In this document: positions 44,047 to 54,974 of the stretch, piece after piece
Layout of the letters: each line of letters opens with the position of its first letter
Position numbering within the stretch: the first letter of the stretch is position 1
Assembly (NCBI GenBank): GCA_963383645.1
Contig: OY726560.1
Location: 152,172,546-152,236,545, forward strand
Length of the DNA: 64,000 nt
Source: Muscardinus avellanarius
Taxonomy: Eukaryota; Chordata; Mammalia; Rodentia; Gliridae
Direction of reading: 5' to 3'
Program-made: the position numbers and the translations under genes
The notes under the pieces: generated by a model
Seen by the model: only the letters and a program-made list of their open reading frames with translations
Told to the model about the DNA's origin: nothing
The model's database searches: none

Positions 44047-44665
44047 GTGTCTATTTAGTTCAATTGCCCATTTCTTGATTGTGTTGTTTCTTTTAGCGTT
44101 AAGTCTTTTAAATACTTTCTATATTCTAGATATCAGTCCTCTATCATAGGAATAGTTAGCAAAGATCTTCTACTATTTTGTAGGCTGTATCTTTAGACTC
44201 TTGATCTTTTTCTTTGATGTATTAAACATTTTAGTTTAATGTCATTCCATTTATTAATTTATATTTTAATTTCCTGAGCTTGGGGGGTCTAACTGAAGAA
44301 ATTTCCACCTGTGCCTATATTGTTGGAGTGTTAGACCTATGTTTTCCTCTAGTAATTTCAAAGTCTCTGGCCTAATTTCCAGGTCTTTGATCCATTTTGA
44401 GTTGACTCTTGTGTAGAGTGAAAGGTAGAAATTTAATTTCACTTTTCTACAAATGGATAACCAGTTTTCCCAACACCATTTGTTGTTTTCTCCATTATAT
44501 GTGTTTGGTACCTTGGTAAAAAATTAATTTCCTGCAAGTGTGTGGATTTGTTTCCAAATCTTCTATTCTGTTCCATTGGTCTATGTGTCTGTTTTTGTGC
44601 CAATATTATGATAGCTCTGCAATATAATTTGAAGCCAGGAATTGGGATGCCTCCTGCATGGTTCT
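43797..44665 (-). mobile_element. Inverted 5' half of a twin-primed L1
   Basis: The - strand carries ORF2 sequence. The motif CSTSLAIREVQIKT and CWCDCKLLAQPL lie at the left end, with more upstream ORF2 sequence to the right up to about 44665. Stops and indels are frequent. A (TG)n tract (44009-44044) has grown inside it. Together with 44690-45330 it forms one insertion. Confidence 0.88.
44009..44044. repeat. (TG)n microsatellite within L1 ORF2 remnant
   Basis: The tract replaces a short T/C-rich stretch of ORF2 antisense sequence just before GTGAAGTGTCTATTTAG. Confidence 0.95.
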
Positions 44666-44689
44666 TATGCTGAGATCAATGAGGAGATT

Positions 44690-45330
44690 TCCTCAGAAAA
44701 TTGGGAATGGATCTATCATATGCTACAGCTATACCGTTCCTGGGTATTTCTCCAAAGAAATGAAAATCAGAATATTATAGTAATATATGCATATCCATGC
44801 TTACAGTGGCACAATTTACATTAGCCAAATTATGGAACTAATGTAGGTGTTCATCAATAGATTGAAGAGATTATGAAATTATGGGATACACACCCAGTGG
44901 AACTGTACTCAGCAATAAAGAAGGACAACATCCTATCATTTGCATTAAAATGGGTGGAGCTGCAGAACATATGGTGACATGAGTCCGTAACAAAAGGTGA
45001 AGGGTCATATGTTTTCTTTCATATGTGGAAGCTGGGATACAAGAAGGACTCCAGACAATGGAGGAGAAGCCCCAGTGGAGCCAGGGAGATGGTCTCAGGA
45101 GATGGGGGGAAGGAGAGGGAGAATCAATGAAGGAATCCCTTCCACTGTCATTACCCACATATGTGAAAATACCAATGTCAATCTCAATGTCCTGTATGGA
45201 GAAAGAGGGGAGTGGGAAGGAGCTGGGGAAAGCCCACCACGTGCTGTGTGCATGTGTGTCCCCATCACTGTGAGCTACACTATGATGTGAGACCATAATG
45301 CACCAATGAAAGTATTATAAAAAGAAAAAG
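44690..45330 (+). mobile_element. Forward 3' half of a twin-primed L1
   Basis: The + strand resumes L1 at the ORF2 position of [11 protein letters not shown] (CAGCTATACCGTTCCTGGG). It continues through ORF2's end (GCCAAATTATGGAACTAATG), the 3'UTR (CACTGTGAGCTACACTATGA) and an A-rich tail near 45316-45330. Confidence 0.85.
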
Positions 45331-46259
45331 AATTTCAGATTTGTGCCTGATGCTGCATTCCCTGGGACAGGCCAACCTGGCGGGCTCCAGCCTTGACTTT
45401 CTCTTTGTGCTGTCCGTGTCCCCTGTGCAGACATTTCTGGGGTGAATTTCTGCCCACCTGTTGCATACTGTGCTGGGAGTCATAGCACACTTGGAACACA
45501 CTATCTCCCAAATAGAACTCAGCCCCTTCCTTCTTCTCTTCCCTGTGAGCCTCTCACCCCATCATCTCCAGACCACTCAGCCCCCTACGTCCCCATCATG
45601 TCTCCAAAACTGCCATCCTCCCTCTCCCGGCTTGGAACTCCCAGCTTTGGCATTTACACCTCTCCCGTTTCCCACAGACACAGCCCCCCCCCCCCACACA
45701 CACACGCTGATCCCCAATGCCTATGAGTGTTTGTCTCCTGGCTCTCCCTGCTCCAGGCTACCCAAGGACCTAAAGTTCAAGTTCCTTCAAGCCCATCTCC
45801 AACTCTCTGGTCGCTGCCACAAGTCTTCATTATAATGGACATGTTGAAAACTCTCTTCATTCTGCACCTGCTATTTCTTGCATATCTGTACCATGGGCCT
45901 GGTGTCGGGGCTGGTACTGTAACAGTGAATGAAACACTCAGGGGCTCATGGTCCCATTGGGAAGAGAACCATGACATTGTGCTATACAGTCAAAAGTGCT
46001 GTAATGGGAAAAGAGGGGAGAGAATTCTGGGACCCCAAATAAGGGCCCCCATCTTACTCAGTGGTCAGGGGAGGCCTCTGCCATTGGCAGGATCATGCCC
46101 AGACTCCTTAGCAAGGATACCAGCTTCTCAGTCCCTGGCCCTGAAGCCCTGGCCTGGCCTGTGGACACCTCACACTTCCCATGAAGAACATCGAAGGCCT
46201 CTTGCCTCTTTCCAAGCAGGCCAGCAGCCTACCCAAACATTTGTACTCATTTTTCTTTC
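45331..46259. other. Intergenic, no gene seen
   Basis: A C run (45685-45698) and unremarkable sequence. A stretch at 45895-46000 looks like an ancient mammalian repeat that I could not name. Confidence 0.45.
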
Positions 46260-46420
46260 TCTCTAGATTGTCCTCGGTCCTCTCCTTACCTGTCAAACCC
46301 CTACTGAATCTTCAAAGCCAAGGAAATCCCGCCTCCTCCCTGGAGCCTTCCTGGTTTCCAGATTTCCACATCATCTTTCCCTCATGCCAGCATCATCTTC
46401 TCAATGTGCTGTCAAAGACT
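46260..46420 (-). mobile_element. Probable L2 fragment
   Basis: CTACTGAATCTTCAAAGCCAAGG followed by CCTCCTCCCTGGAGCCTTCCTGG resembles the antisense L2 3' end. Confidence 0.55.
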
Positions 46421-46435
46421 GTATGCATCTTCTTT

Positions 46436-46666
46436 GTGTGTGGTGGGGGGGCGTGTGCACGTGTGTGGGGTTTACTGTGGGTTGAACCTAGTGGCATTCT
46501 ACCTCCAAGCCACACCCCCAGCCCTTTTAATTTTTCTTTTAAAACAGGGTCTTCTTTGGGTTACTGAAAGTCTCACTAAATTTCCGAGGTTTTCCTTGAA
46601 CCTGCGATCCTCCTGTTTCAGCATCCCAAGTACTGGGATTGTAGCCTGCACCACCACGCCCAGATG
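46436..46666 (-). repeat. B1/ID dimeric SINE with target duplication
   Basis: GTATGCATCTTCTTT (46421-46435) and GTAAGCATCTTCTTT (46667-46681) flank it. A TG/G-rich tail precedes the antisense ID half. Confidence 0.9.
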
Positions 46667-46681
46667 GTAAGCATCTTCTTT

Positions 46682-47279
46682 GCCTCACTGAACCCATGGG
46701 GGACAGGATGACATTCTGCTCATCACTGAGAGGTGCCACAATGCCCTGTATCCAAGTGAAGGTGAAGCGGAGTCACAGACAAGGCCCCATAGGATTTTAC
46801 ATCCCAGCTTCACTGAAACAGGAACGAGCCACACAGGGTAGATTCGGACTATTCCGTGTGTGCTGTTCCCTGGTACTGAAATCACTCACAAGCCTCTGCT
46901 CCCTCCCCAGCAGCAAGTCACCTAACACATGGTAGGAATCTTGCCCAACACACAGTAGGTCTACAGCCAACTCTTCCTGACTCTGGCCAAGAGCTAAGAT
47001 TTAAAAATCTTTTCTTTTACCTGCATCAAGACTGAACAAAAGCTCCTGCAAATCTCATCATGTCTTTCTCTCCACATGTTGGGGGAGACTTTGCCTCACT
47101 GGGCACTCTGTACCCGCTGCCATTCCCCTCAATCAGGCGGCTCCCTGTCTCACCCACTGGCAGACCTTCGCCTCCTAACCCAGTAGTTCTGCTTGGACTG
47201 GCCCTGGGCCCGATCCCTACGACCTTCTGTTTCTCCCCTCCTCTCGCGCTGGGGCCCCTCACCTTTCCTTGGAGAAAGT
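46682..47279. other. Intergenic, no gene seen
   Basis: ACACATGGTAGGAATC and ACACAGTAGGTCTAC near 46925-46965 are MIR/L2-like words. Nothing else was recognised. Confidence 0.45.
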
Positions 47280-48260
47280 TTAAAAGGCCAGTTCCCAGCA
47301 GCCCCTTTAATCATACTCTATTATCTCGAGCATCAGCATTTAATTTTATACCGTAAGACCTTCTGCCTTGACTTCTGGCTCTGCTGGGGGAGGGGAGGGC
47401 ACTGTAAGCAGATCTTTGGTGACTGCTCCATTTTATTACACATGATGGTTACGGGTGAGACTCACAGTTGTCAAGCTGGAGGCTGGGGGTGGGCGAGGCA
47501 GGGGCCGGGGCCGGAGGGGGTGTGGGGGGAAGGACACGAAACACCGTGAAGTCACAGCGCAAAATATTTTTCAAGACGACATCAAAGCCTTTTTCCATGG
47601 TGTCGTGCCTTGACCCCATTTCACACTGGCAAAAACACGAACTCAAATTAAAATAAAAATACCAGACCGGCTCCATGTAGTCAGTTGGGCTGCTGGGCTA
47701 AGCGACTGATTTGATTAAAGTCGCCAAATGCAAACATTCCAAGATTTATTTTCCTTGCTTATAATTTTTTTCCTGCTTTTCCACTGGTGGGCTGTTTATT
47801 TCTAATAATTTGGTAGGAAAAAACATTTGCTCATACCAGTGGAGGTCTTATATGCCAAGCAGAAAACCAGAGCCCATTTTATTGCAGAATAAAACCCCTG
47901 GCAAACAGGCTCCGGGGGCCTGCTGACGGCAAGCTCACAAGCCTAGTACAATCGACGCCATTATAATTAGTTCCCCCCAAAAGTCTTATTTTTCAAGGCA
48001 GAGATCTGAATCTTTCCTTCTGCACATGAATATCTCCGGACGAGAGCAAAAACATTATGGAGGGTGAGTCACAGGCCGGCTCTGGGCTTTAAAGACTGAC
48101 GCAGATCCTATAAATCTAACCCACATTCTTACACTGGGAATGACTGACTTTTATGAAAACCAAGGACTGTAAATCAGAAACCTAAATAGCTTACTTTGCA
48201 GCAGATAAACACAGATTTATGTAGTGACGGAGCCCTAAATTAACCCTTTCAGGGTGCCGT
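47280..48260. promoter_or_regulatory. Repeat-free AT-rich block, candidate distal enhancer
   Basis: Nearly 1 kb holds no SINE, L1, LTR or microsatellite, in contrast with its neighbours. It contains homeodomain-type words: TTTAATCATAC, TTTGATTAAAG, TATAATTAG and TAAATTAACC. The place, in the gene-poor interval after WDR11, fits a distal element of a developmental gene such as FGFR2. Conservation was not tested. Confidence 0.45.
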
Positions 48261-48828
48261 GGAGGACTTGGGGGGATGTGTGCCGGAGAGTGGGGGAGGG
48301 TACGTCCAACAGCAGTGTTTCTTCCCAACAGGCCCGTGTCTACCTGCAGCCGACTGAGGGAGCCAAGCACTGCAGGTCTTCCTCGGGCCAGCCGGGCTTC
48401 CGGCTGATTCAGCTGTACTCAGTGCACGTTAAGCCTTGAGGATCTGGCCTCTGGTTATTCCAAAGAACAGTCCCCAGCTGGATGTGGCATCCACAGGAGA
48501 ACCCCCCCACCCCAACAAGGTTCCTGCATTCCTGCATGGGGCCATATGTGAGTCGCTGTATCTGGGCTTCTGAGCCCTGAGGAGGCACGGGTCTTCCAGG
48601 ACCTTGATCTTTTCTTTAGCAAAATAGATTGGGTAATGAAAAATAAAATAAAAATTTGGATTCAAAGGGATGGTTTTGTGCTGGGCCTGTAAGCTCTCAA
48701 TATATACTAGTTGGTATTACTATTACCTCAGACCCACTGGTTAAATAGACTGGGCTTCTTATGTGGGCTCAGAACCTGGTAATCTAATTGAAATGCAAAT
48801 GCCATCCATCCTTGCGAGGTCTGTCTGT
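48261..48828. other. Intergenic, no gene seen
   Basis: Nothing recognised apart from weak MER5-like words near 48730-48810. Confidence 0.4.
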
Positions 48829-48984
48829 TCTTCCTTCCTTCCTTCCTTCACTCCTTCTTTCCTTCCTCCTTTCTTTTTCTTTCCTACTGAGGATTGAACC
48901 TTTGAACTACACCCCAGCTGTCATCTCCTCCATTTCCTCCACTTCTTCCTCCTCCTCTTCTTCCTCTTATTGTTCTTCTCCTTC
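48829..48984. repeat. Pyrimidine-rich CTTC/TCC low-complexity tract
   Basis: (TTCC)n at 48829-48886 and (TCC/TTC)n at 48925-48984 flank a short antisense ID remnant (TTGAACTACACCCCAGC). Confidence 0.9.
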
Positions 48985-48985
48985 T

Positions 48986-49383
48986 TAATATTGGGGATTG
49001 AACCTGTAGCTACCCCCAGGCTATTCCCCCAGCCCTTTATATTATTTTTGTATTTTATTTTTTTGCAGTACTGGGGATGGAATCCAGGGGCATTTTACCT
49101 CCATGCTACATACCCAGCCCTATTTTTTATTCTTTACTTTGAAAAAGATCTCATTGAGTTGCAAAGGGCCTCACTAAGTAGCCGAGGCTGGGATCTCAAA
49201 CTGCGATCCTCCTGTCTTAGCCTCCCAATGCTGGGATTACAGGTGTGCGCCACCACATCTGTCTATATTTTATTATTTGAAACAGGGTCTCACTAAATTG
49301 CTAAGCCTGGCCTTGAACCTGTGACCCTCCAGTCTCAGCCTACAAAGTCCTGGGAATGCAGGTGTGTGCCAACAGGCCCAGCT
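48986..49383 (-). repeat. SINE interrupted by a second SINE
   Basis: The outer element has its ID half at 48986-49040 and its 7SL half at 49270-49383 (GAAACAGGGTCTCACTAAATT to GCCAACAGGCCCAGC). The inner, also antisense and complete, occupies about 49063-49263. The word TATTTTATT beside both edges is a probable target duplication. Confidence 0.85.
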
Positions 49384-51274
49384 GAGAGTGTGCGTTTCTA
49401 ACGAGCTGCCTAGCGGTACCTGGACACGGGGCCCTGAGCAGTACTGGCTGGCTTAGCGCACTGGAATTCATAAAGCTCACCCACATCCTTTCTCCTGCAG
49501 CCCCCACTAGGGCACAGTCTTCTGCCTCCAACATTGCCCTAGTTGACCTTCTGAAGGCCCTCGATGGTCCCACAAAGGGACCGGGCTCACTGGGTCTCAG
49601 TCCTCTTGGGTCTTACACTTCAGGCGGGTTCCTCATGAAGGCACCACCAGGAGGCTGGAGCTGGCTCAGGGCTGTGGCCCCCTGCCCTGCAGATGAGCCA
49701 GCTCATGGCCCCCGCCCACCCCCGCCCTTGGGCCCATGCACCCCAGTTGGCCTCTGAGCTATTGTGTTTAAACAAGGCACACCCTGTGTTGCCCACTCAG
49801 ACTTTAAAGGGAAACAAGACCTGGTGACCCAGGAGAGAAGAAAAGGACATCTATCATTTTTATGTGTCATTTCAAAGCAGGAGGCTCCTGGGCAGCCCAG
49901 AGACAAAGGCGTGTGTGGGTTAGTAAAGAAGCCCCATTTAATCATTAACACTTAATAGTAAACCGGCCTCACTGGGAGGAGGGCCCATGAGGCGGGGAAG
50001 CTCCTGCTCAGCTCTGGGGAGGGTAGCCCCCAAGGGCCAGAGGACTGGGGCTTTGTGCAGGGTGGAGGAGCCCAGGCTCTTCCTTGCAGAGGAGGCTTTC
50101 TGCTGAAGCTGAGGGGCAGAAGCCTAGACTCTAGGGCGGGGTCATAAGGCAGCCAAGCTGTTTGCAGGTCCTTCCTGCCGGCTCTCTTTGCCCTGGGAAG
50201 GTGGCGCCAGGAATCCAGTTTCTAGGCCAGACCTGAGATCCGGGTAAATAAAGAGTGCAGGCCGAACACACCTGGCCTGGCGGGCGGCGCCCGAGGCCCA
50301 GGGCAGCAGGCAGCCTTCAAGCCAGGCCTCCATGGCGCAGCCATGGCGATGGGCAACTTGCCAGCTCGCCCCACCCACGGTTCCCCACCATGGCCACCTG
50401 TCGCCGGCATCCCACTCAGGGCGCCCCCAGCTCTCCGCCCTGTCTCCTTTTAATCATTTACCTGGATCTGGGAGGAAGGCGCCTCCTTCAGCATTTTCCC
50501 AAGTGCTGGAGCAAGCTGTGAGAATGTTGCTCCTTTTCTGATTCCCCTCTTGCTGATTGAGGAGCAGAGGCCCGTGGACGCCTGGGCTCCCTCTTCCAAG
50601 CTGTGCGCCCCTTCCTGACTATGGTTTCTGCCTAGAATTGAGTAACATCGTAGTGCGCTTACTGAGTTTCTATTTTAGAAAAACGGAGAGGGGAAAAAAG
50701 ACATTAACGTTTAGCCTCACAAGGGGTGATGTTCAATAGATGTTAAACTGAGTGAGCTTACCAGAAAAAGGGCAAACTAGAGAACCACGAGCCAATGGAG
50801 AAACAAAATGTGATCATTTTGAATTTTAAGGAAGCAGAACTTGCTGGGACCCCAGAATGCCTGTCCAGGACCGGCTCCATACCTCTCCTCAAGGGCGCCC
50901 TCTCCTGACTCCCAGTTACTTGGTTTGAATTCAAATTTCAGAGGCTTCTCCAAGTTTATTTTTCTATGAACAGCGAGAGAAGAGGCAGAGGTCGCCTGTC
51001 ACGCCAAGGGCGACCCCGGCTGGTCAGGGCGGCAGGCTCCCTACAGCCTGATCCTCTGGGGCTCCTTCATTTCCGGTGCAGTCTTTCAGATGCTGCCAAT
51101 GGGCTATCTCAGCACCCTGGGCAGAGGCCCCAAAGCAGTATTCTAGAAAACACTGAGAGATTGTACCTCTGCCACTCAGAAAACCTTTTTCTCTCCACTC
51201 CAAAAGCTATCCACTCTGCTCTGAGCTTTGCAGAACATTATTAAACATTTCTAATGCTTAGAAAATATCAAAAC
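49384..51274. other. Intergenic, no gene seen
   Basis: Mostly unique and GC-moderate. No exon series or recognisable protein; overlapping short frames near 50140-50540 are GC by-products. Confidence 0.5.
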
Positions 51275-51470
51275 CAGGCATGGTGGCACATGCCTTTAAT
51301 CCCAGTACTTGGAAAGCTGAGACAGGATGATGATAGGTTCCAGGACAGCCTCAGAAAGTACGTGGGACTCTCAGCAGCCTAGCCAGACCCTGTTTCAAAA
51401 CAAAAAATAAACTAAAATAGGGCTGGAAGTGTAGCTCTGTGGGTTCAATCTCCAGTATCACAAAAAAACA
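51275..51470 (+). repeat. B1/ID dimeric SINE
   Basis: ACCAGGCATGGTGGCACATG starts it, and the shortened ID half (GGGCTGGAAGTGTAGCTC) ends it. Confidence 0.88.
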
Positions 51471-51704
51471 ATTTGAATCAAATTCCAGCCCATGGACAAC
51501 CCTTGGGTTTTCTGACTTCTTCAACTGAGAGTGGCCGAGACCTGATCTGCCTGGGACTTGTCTGGTCTTAGCACTAAAATGTCTACATGCAAGAATTGTG
51601 TTGGTTTCAAAGCTGGAAGCACCACATCACCCTTGCCCCAAGCCGGGATGGCTGGTCTCTCTACTTAAAGGCTTTGTCACATCCGCTTTGATCATGTTCT
51701 TCCT

Positions 51705-51840
51705 CACGCTAACGGATAGCTATGTTTATTCAAGTCTGAGCTAAGCACATTTTCCACATGATTTCATTTAACTTTCCTAACAATCCTACGTGGTAAACAT
51801 TGTTATTATTAGTAGTAGTAATAGTGAAACCAACCCAATC
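51705..51840 (+). mobile_element. MIR fragment
   Basis: CTGAGCTAAGCACATTTTCC, ATTTAACTTTCCTAACAATCC and a GTTATTATT stretch follow the MIR order. Confidence 0.65.
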
Positions 51841-52101
51841 CCATGTTCCTGTGGGGAACGGTACTAGAACAAAGTGTACTTTCTGGCTTTGGTGCTAAAG
51901 GAAACCTGGGTCTTGGCAGAACAATTTAGCTGCTCACTCCAGGTATGCTTGCAGCTCAAGGGTAGGGTGGCTAAGCTATTTTTTCCTCAAGAACAAAAGC
52001 CTGCTGGTCTTGCCCCCTCCCCCACACCCTTGTGGTCCCAGCCAAAAGGCTCCATCCCAGGCTTTGCCCATGCCAACCAGTCTTTCAAGAGTTGCTTTAA
52101 T

Positions 52102-52298
52102 AGCTAGGTGTGATTATAAATACCTGTAATCCTGGTACTTGGGAGGCTAGGACAGGAGGATCACAGGTTTGAGGCCAGCCTCAGCAACCTCTTAGCAAGA
52201 TCCTGTTTCAAATAAAAAAGAAGGGCCAGGGGTGTCACTCAGAGATTGAATGGCCCTGGGTTTAATTCACAGTGCCAAATTTAAAAACAATAAAATAA
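52102..52298 (+). repeat. B1/ID dimeric SINE with target duplication
   Basis: AGTTGCTTTAA upstream and AGTTGTTTTAA downstream flank the element, whose ID half is GGGCCAGGGGTGTCACTCAG. Confidence 0.85.
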
Positions 52299-52414
52299 AA
52301 GTTGTTTTAAGATCACATAGTTCAGAACTTAAGACTCTGTCCATTTCTGTGTTATCTCCCCAGTTTTAGAGCTGATGTGTCTGAAGCTTCGAAGGGTTAA
52401 GCATCTCTTCCAAC

Positions 52415-52700
52415 AAACAGCGAGCGTTTTGTTACTCTGAGGACCTGCTGTGTTCTGGATTTGGTGTTGAGCACCTTATACGGCGATTTCACTTAATCCC
52501 CCTTTCTTCTGCGGTGCTGGGGATGGAGCCCAGGACTTTACACATGCCAGGCAAGCATCTACCACTGAGCCATATCCCAGCCTTCATTTAATCCTGACAA
52601 TATTTCTAGGGATGTTATTTCTGGGTGGTAAACCTTATTTTGTAAACCAGGCTACTGAGGGATAGGAAAGCTGCAGAGAATGTGAGCCCTGCTGCTCAGC
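52415..52700 (+). mobile_element. MIR split by an ID SINE
   Basis: MIR-like sequence (GAGGACCTGCTGTGTTCTGG to TTTCACTTAATCC) resumes after an insertion with CATTTAATCCTGACAATATT and AAACCAGGCTACTGAGGG. Confidence 0.7.
52501..52583 (-). repeat. ID SINE inside the MIR
   Basis: GGTGCTGGGGATGGAGCCCAGG to CTACCACTGAGCCATATCCCAGCC is a full antisense ID monomer with no 7SL half. Confidence 0.88.
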
Positions 52701-52723
52701 GGGGACTTCCCACAGCCCTGCTT

Positions 52724-52862
52724 TATTTTTTTACTTTGAAACAGGTTCTCACAGAGTTGCCGAGGGTCTCACAAAGTTGCGGAGTCTGGCCTTAAACCCA
52801 CGGTCTTCCTGTCTCAGCCTCCCAAGTACCGGAATTAGAGGCACGCAGCCCCATGTCTGGCT
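52724..52862 (-). repeat. B1-like SINE half
   Basis: The antisense linker and 7SL half only (TTTGAAACAGGTTCTCACAG to CCCCATGTCTGGCT). Confidence 0.85.
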
Positions 52863-53356
52863 GAGCCAGGCCCTTTGATCCCCAGCGTGTGTCCTTTCTC
52901 AGTCCTTGCACGCCACCATTCTTAGATTAATCGTGTCTTTTTATTCTGCACTTAGGGACCTTTGACGTCTTTGGGCCTTGCTGTCCTGCCCCATAGTCTC
53001 CAAAGACAGCGAGCAACGTGCCTACTCACACCCAGGCCTTCCTTTTACTGAACTCTTCTGCTCCTAGCCGCCATTCTTCTGTGCTAACCACCCCCAAACC
53101 TGGTATTGGACAGCAGGGTCCAGCCAGCTGGCAATCTGGAGCCCCAAAACAATTCCAACTAGCCAATCCTGCCTCTGCTTGGTGACCCTGCACTTAGGCT
53201 CCCCTGGAATCCACAATAACGGCCCTGTTTCCCTGGCCCTCTGCCTCCGGCCTCCTGCCCTGCAGGTCTGCGTGTCTAACACGCTCTCTTCCCAAAGGCA
53301 GGTGTTCTCCCCTGATCTGTTGGCCTTGCCATTCCCAAACAATGTATATGCCACAC
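52863..53356. other. Intergenic, no gene seen
   Basis: Unique sequence with no gene or named repeat. Confidence 0.5.
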
Positions 53357-53395
53357 TAAAACAAACAAACAAACAAACAAACAAACAAACAAACA
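53357..53395. repeat. (AAAC)n microsatellite at a SINE 5' end
   Basis: About nine AAAC units abut the start of the SINE at 53395, unlike the CA tracts, which sit at 3' tails. Confidence 0.95.
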
Positions 53396-53508
53396 GCCAG
53401 GCGTGGTGGCGCACCCTTGTAATCCCCGCACTTGGGAGGCTGAGACAGGAGGATCGCACGGGTTCGAAGCCAGCCTCAGCTACTTAGCAGCTAGATAAAA
53501 ATTGGGAA
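53395..53508 (+). repeat. B1-like half of a SINE
   Basis: GCCAGGCGTGGTGGCGCACC to CAGCTACTTAGCAGC, with the ID half missing. Confidence 0.87.
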
Positions 53509-53511
53509 AGA

Positions 53512-53746
53512 AAAGAGACCTCAGCTAGAGAAGTAGGTGCCAATGGAGTGATAGCGTGAGAAGGAGGGATAGGGATGAAAAGAAAATAACAGTTGACATA
53601 ATGCCATGTACATGTATGAAGTCGCCAACGCCAGTCTCAATGGGGCAGGGGCGGGACCCAGAGGGAGGTGCGCAAGTGTCGTGCACATGTGCATTTCTGT
53701 TGCTCTACATACCTCAGTATGATGTCTAATTGCAATGCACCAATAA

Positions 53747-53748
<2 letters not shown>
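53512..53748 (+). mobile_element. L1 3'UTR end
   Basis: It runs parallel to the 3' end of the L1 at 44690-45330: GTACATGTATGAAGTCGCCAA, CCAGTCTCAATG and TGCAATGCACCAATAAAAG. AATAAA at 53742-53747 marks its poly(A) signal. Confidence 0.7.

Positions 53749-53785
<37 letters not shown>
53749..53785. repeat. (GT)n microsatellite at a SINE tail
   Basis: GT units fill the junction between the L1 tail and the antisense SINE at 53786. Confidence 0.96.
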
Positions 53786-53786
<1 letters not shown>

Positions 53787-53983
53787 TACTCGGGGCGGAA
53801 CCCAGAGGCTTTCTACCTCTGGGCTATACTCCCAGACCTATTTGATACTTTATTTGGAAACAGGGTCTCACTACATTGCTGAGAGCCTCACTAAGCTGCT
53901 GAGGCTGGCTTCGAACCTGCGCGATCCTCCTGTCTCAGCCTCCCAAGCGCGGGGATTAGAAGCGTGCGCCACCACGTCTGGCT
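53786..53983 (-). repeat. B1/ID dimeric SINE
   Basis: Antisense ID half (GGTACTCGGGGCGGAACCC) and 7SL half ending CCACCACGTCTGGCT. Confidence 0.9.
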
Positions 53984-54712
53984 GATGTTGAACATTTTTT
54001 TTCATATTTTTTTTCTTGGCCATTTGTAAACCCCACACTTGAAGCACTTGTGTCCTGGGGACAAAAGGCAGTTCTGGTCACGTGGGTCCAGCTAATGAAA
54101 TCCAAAGTGAACACGAGGCCGGTAGGGAGACGCCTGCTCTGTGGCCCTGGCAGTTGGAGCAGCACCCTCCGTGACCCTGGCTGCCGCTGGAGAGAGCCGC
54201 TCATGCAAACCAGCCACACAGAGGGCTGCGGGCTCAGCTTCTGTCCAAGTATATTAAGGCCCAAACCAACCACCCTGCTCAGCTCTGCCCCAGCTGCAGA
54301 AAGCCGAGCAGGCCTGACGTCCTCCCTCAGTGTCCCCAGGGCCCTCTCCCCATTCCCACGTTGCTCTCAGGACTGGGCAAGGTCTGCCCTGTCTGCACTG
54401 ATTACAGGAGGGGACTGAGTGAGATCAGCCAGTTAGGAGCCTTGGTCCTGCCCCCACTGAGCCGGCAGTCCTGAGGATGGCCTTGAAGACCTGTTTCTGC
54501 ATCTGTGAAACAGGCAGTCCTACTCAGCGCCTTCCTGGTAGTGACAGAGGACCAGAGGATGGTGCATAGGACTGGCCTTGGCAAACCCGCAGGGCACACA
54601 CTAGACAGAGGACGGGGGCCGCGACCTGGGCCCGCCTGGGGCTCCTCACTGGCTTTGCAGGCTGGGTTTTCGCTCTACGCTTACTTTTCTTTTCTTTTTC
54701 TTCCACTTAAAG
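53984..54712. other. Intergenic, with a faint MIR
   Basis: CTGTTTCTGCATCTGTGAAACAGG (54488-54511) resembles antisense MIR. No gene was seen. Confidence 0.45.
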
Positions 54713-54723
54713 AGCTTCACATA

Positions 54724-54921
54724 AGCCAGGAGTGGTGATGCATGCCTGTAATCCCAGTACTTGGGAGGCAGAGATAGGAGGATGCAGGTTTGAAGACAGC
54801 CTCAGCAACATGTGTCTCTCAGCAACGAGGTGAGACCCTGTTTCAATACGAAAAATTAAAAAAGGGCTGAGACGTAGCTTGGAGGTAAAATGCCCCTGGG
54901 TTCAATCCCCAGTAACACACA

Positions 54922-54960
<39 letters not shown>
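54724..54960 (+). repeat. B1/ID dimeric SINE with CA tail
   Basis: The ID half ends CCCCAGTAACACACAC and runs into a (CA)n tract (54915-54960). CTTCACATA before and TTTCACATA after the element suggest a target duplication that includes the CA tract. Confidence 0.9.
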
Positions 54961-54962
<2 letters not shown>

Positions 54963-54974
54963 TCACATACAGTT

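Noticed and set aside
45727..46266. 179-codon open frame with a hydrophobic start
   Set aside because: It spans an L2-like fragment and has no domain or splice context; the hydrophobic patch is short.
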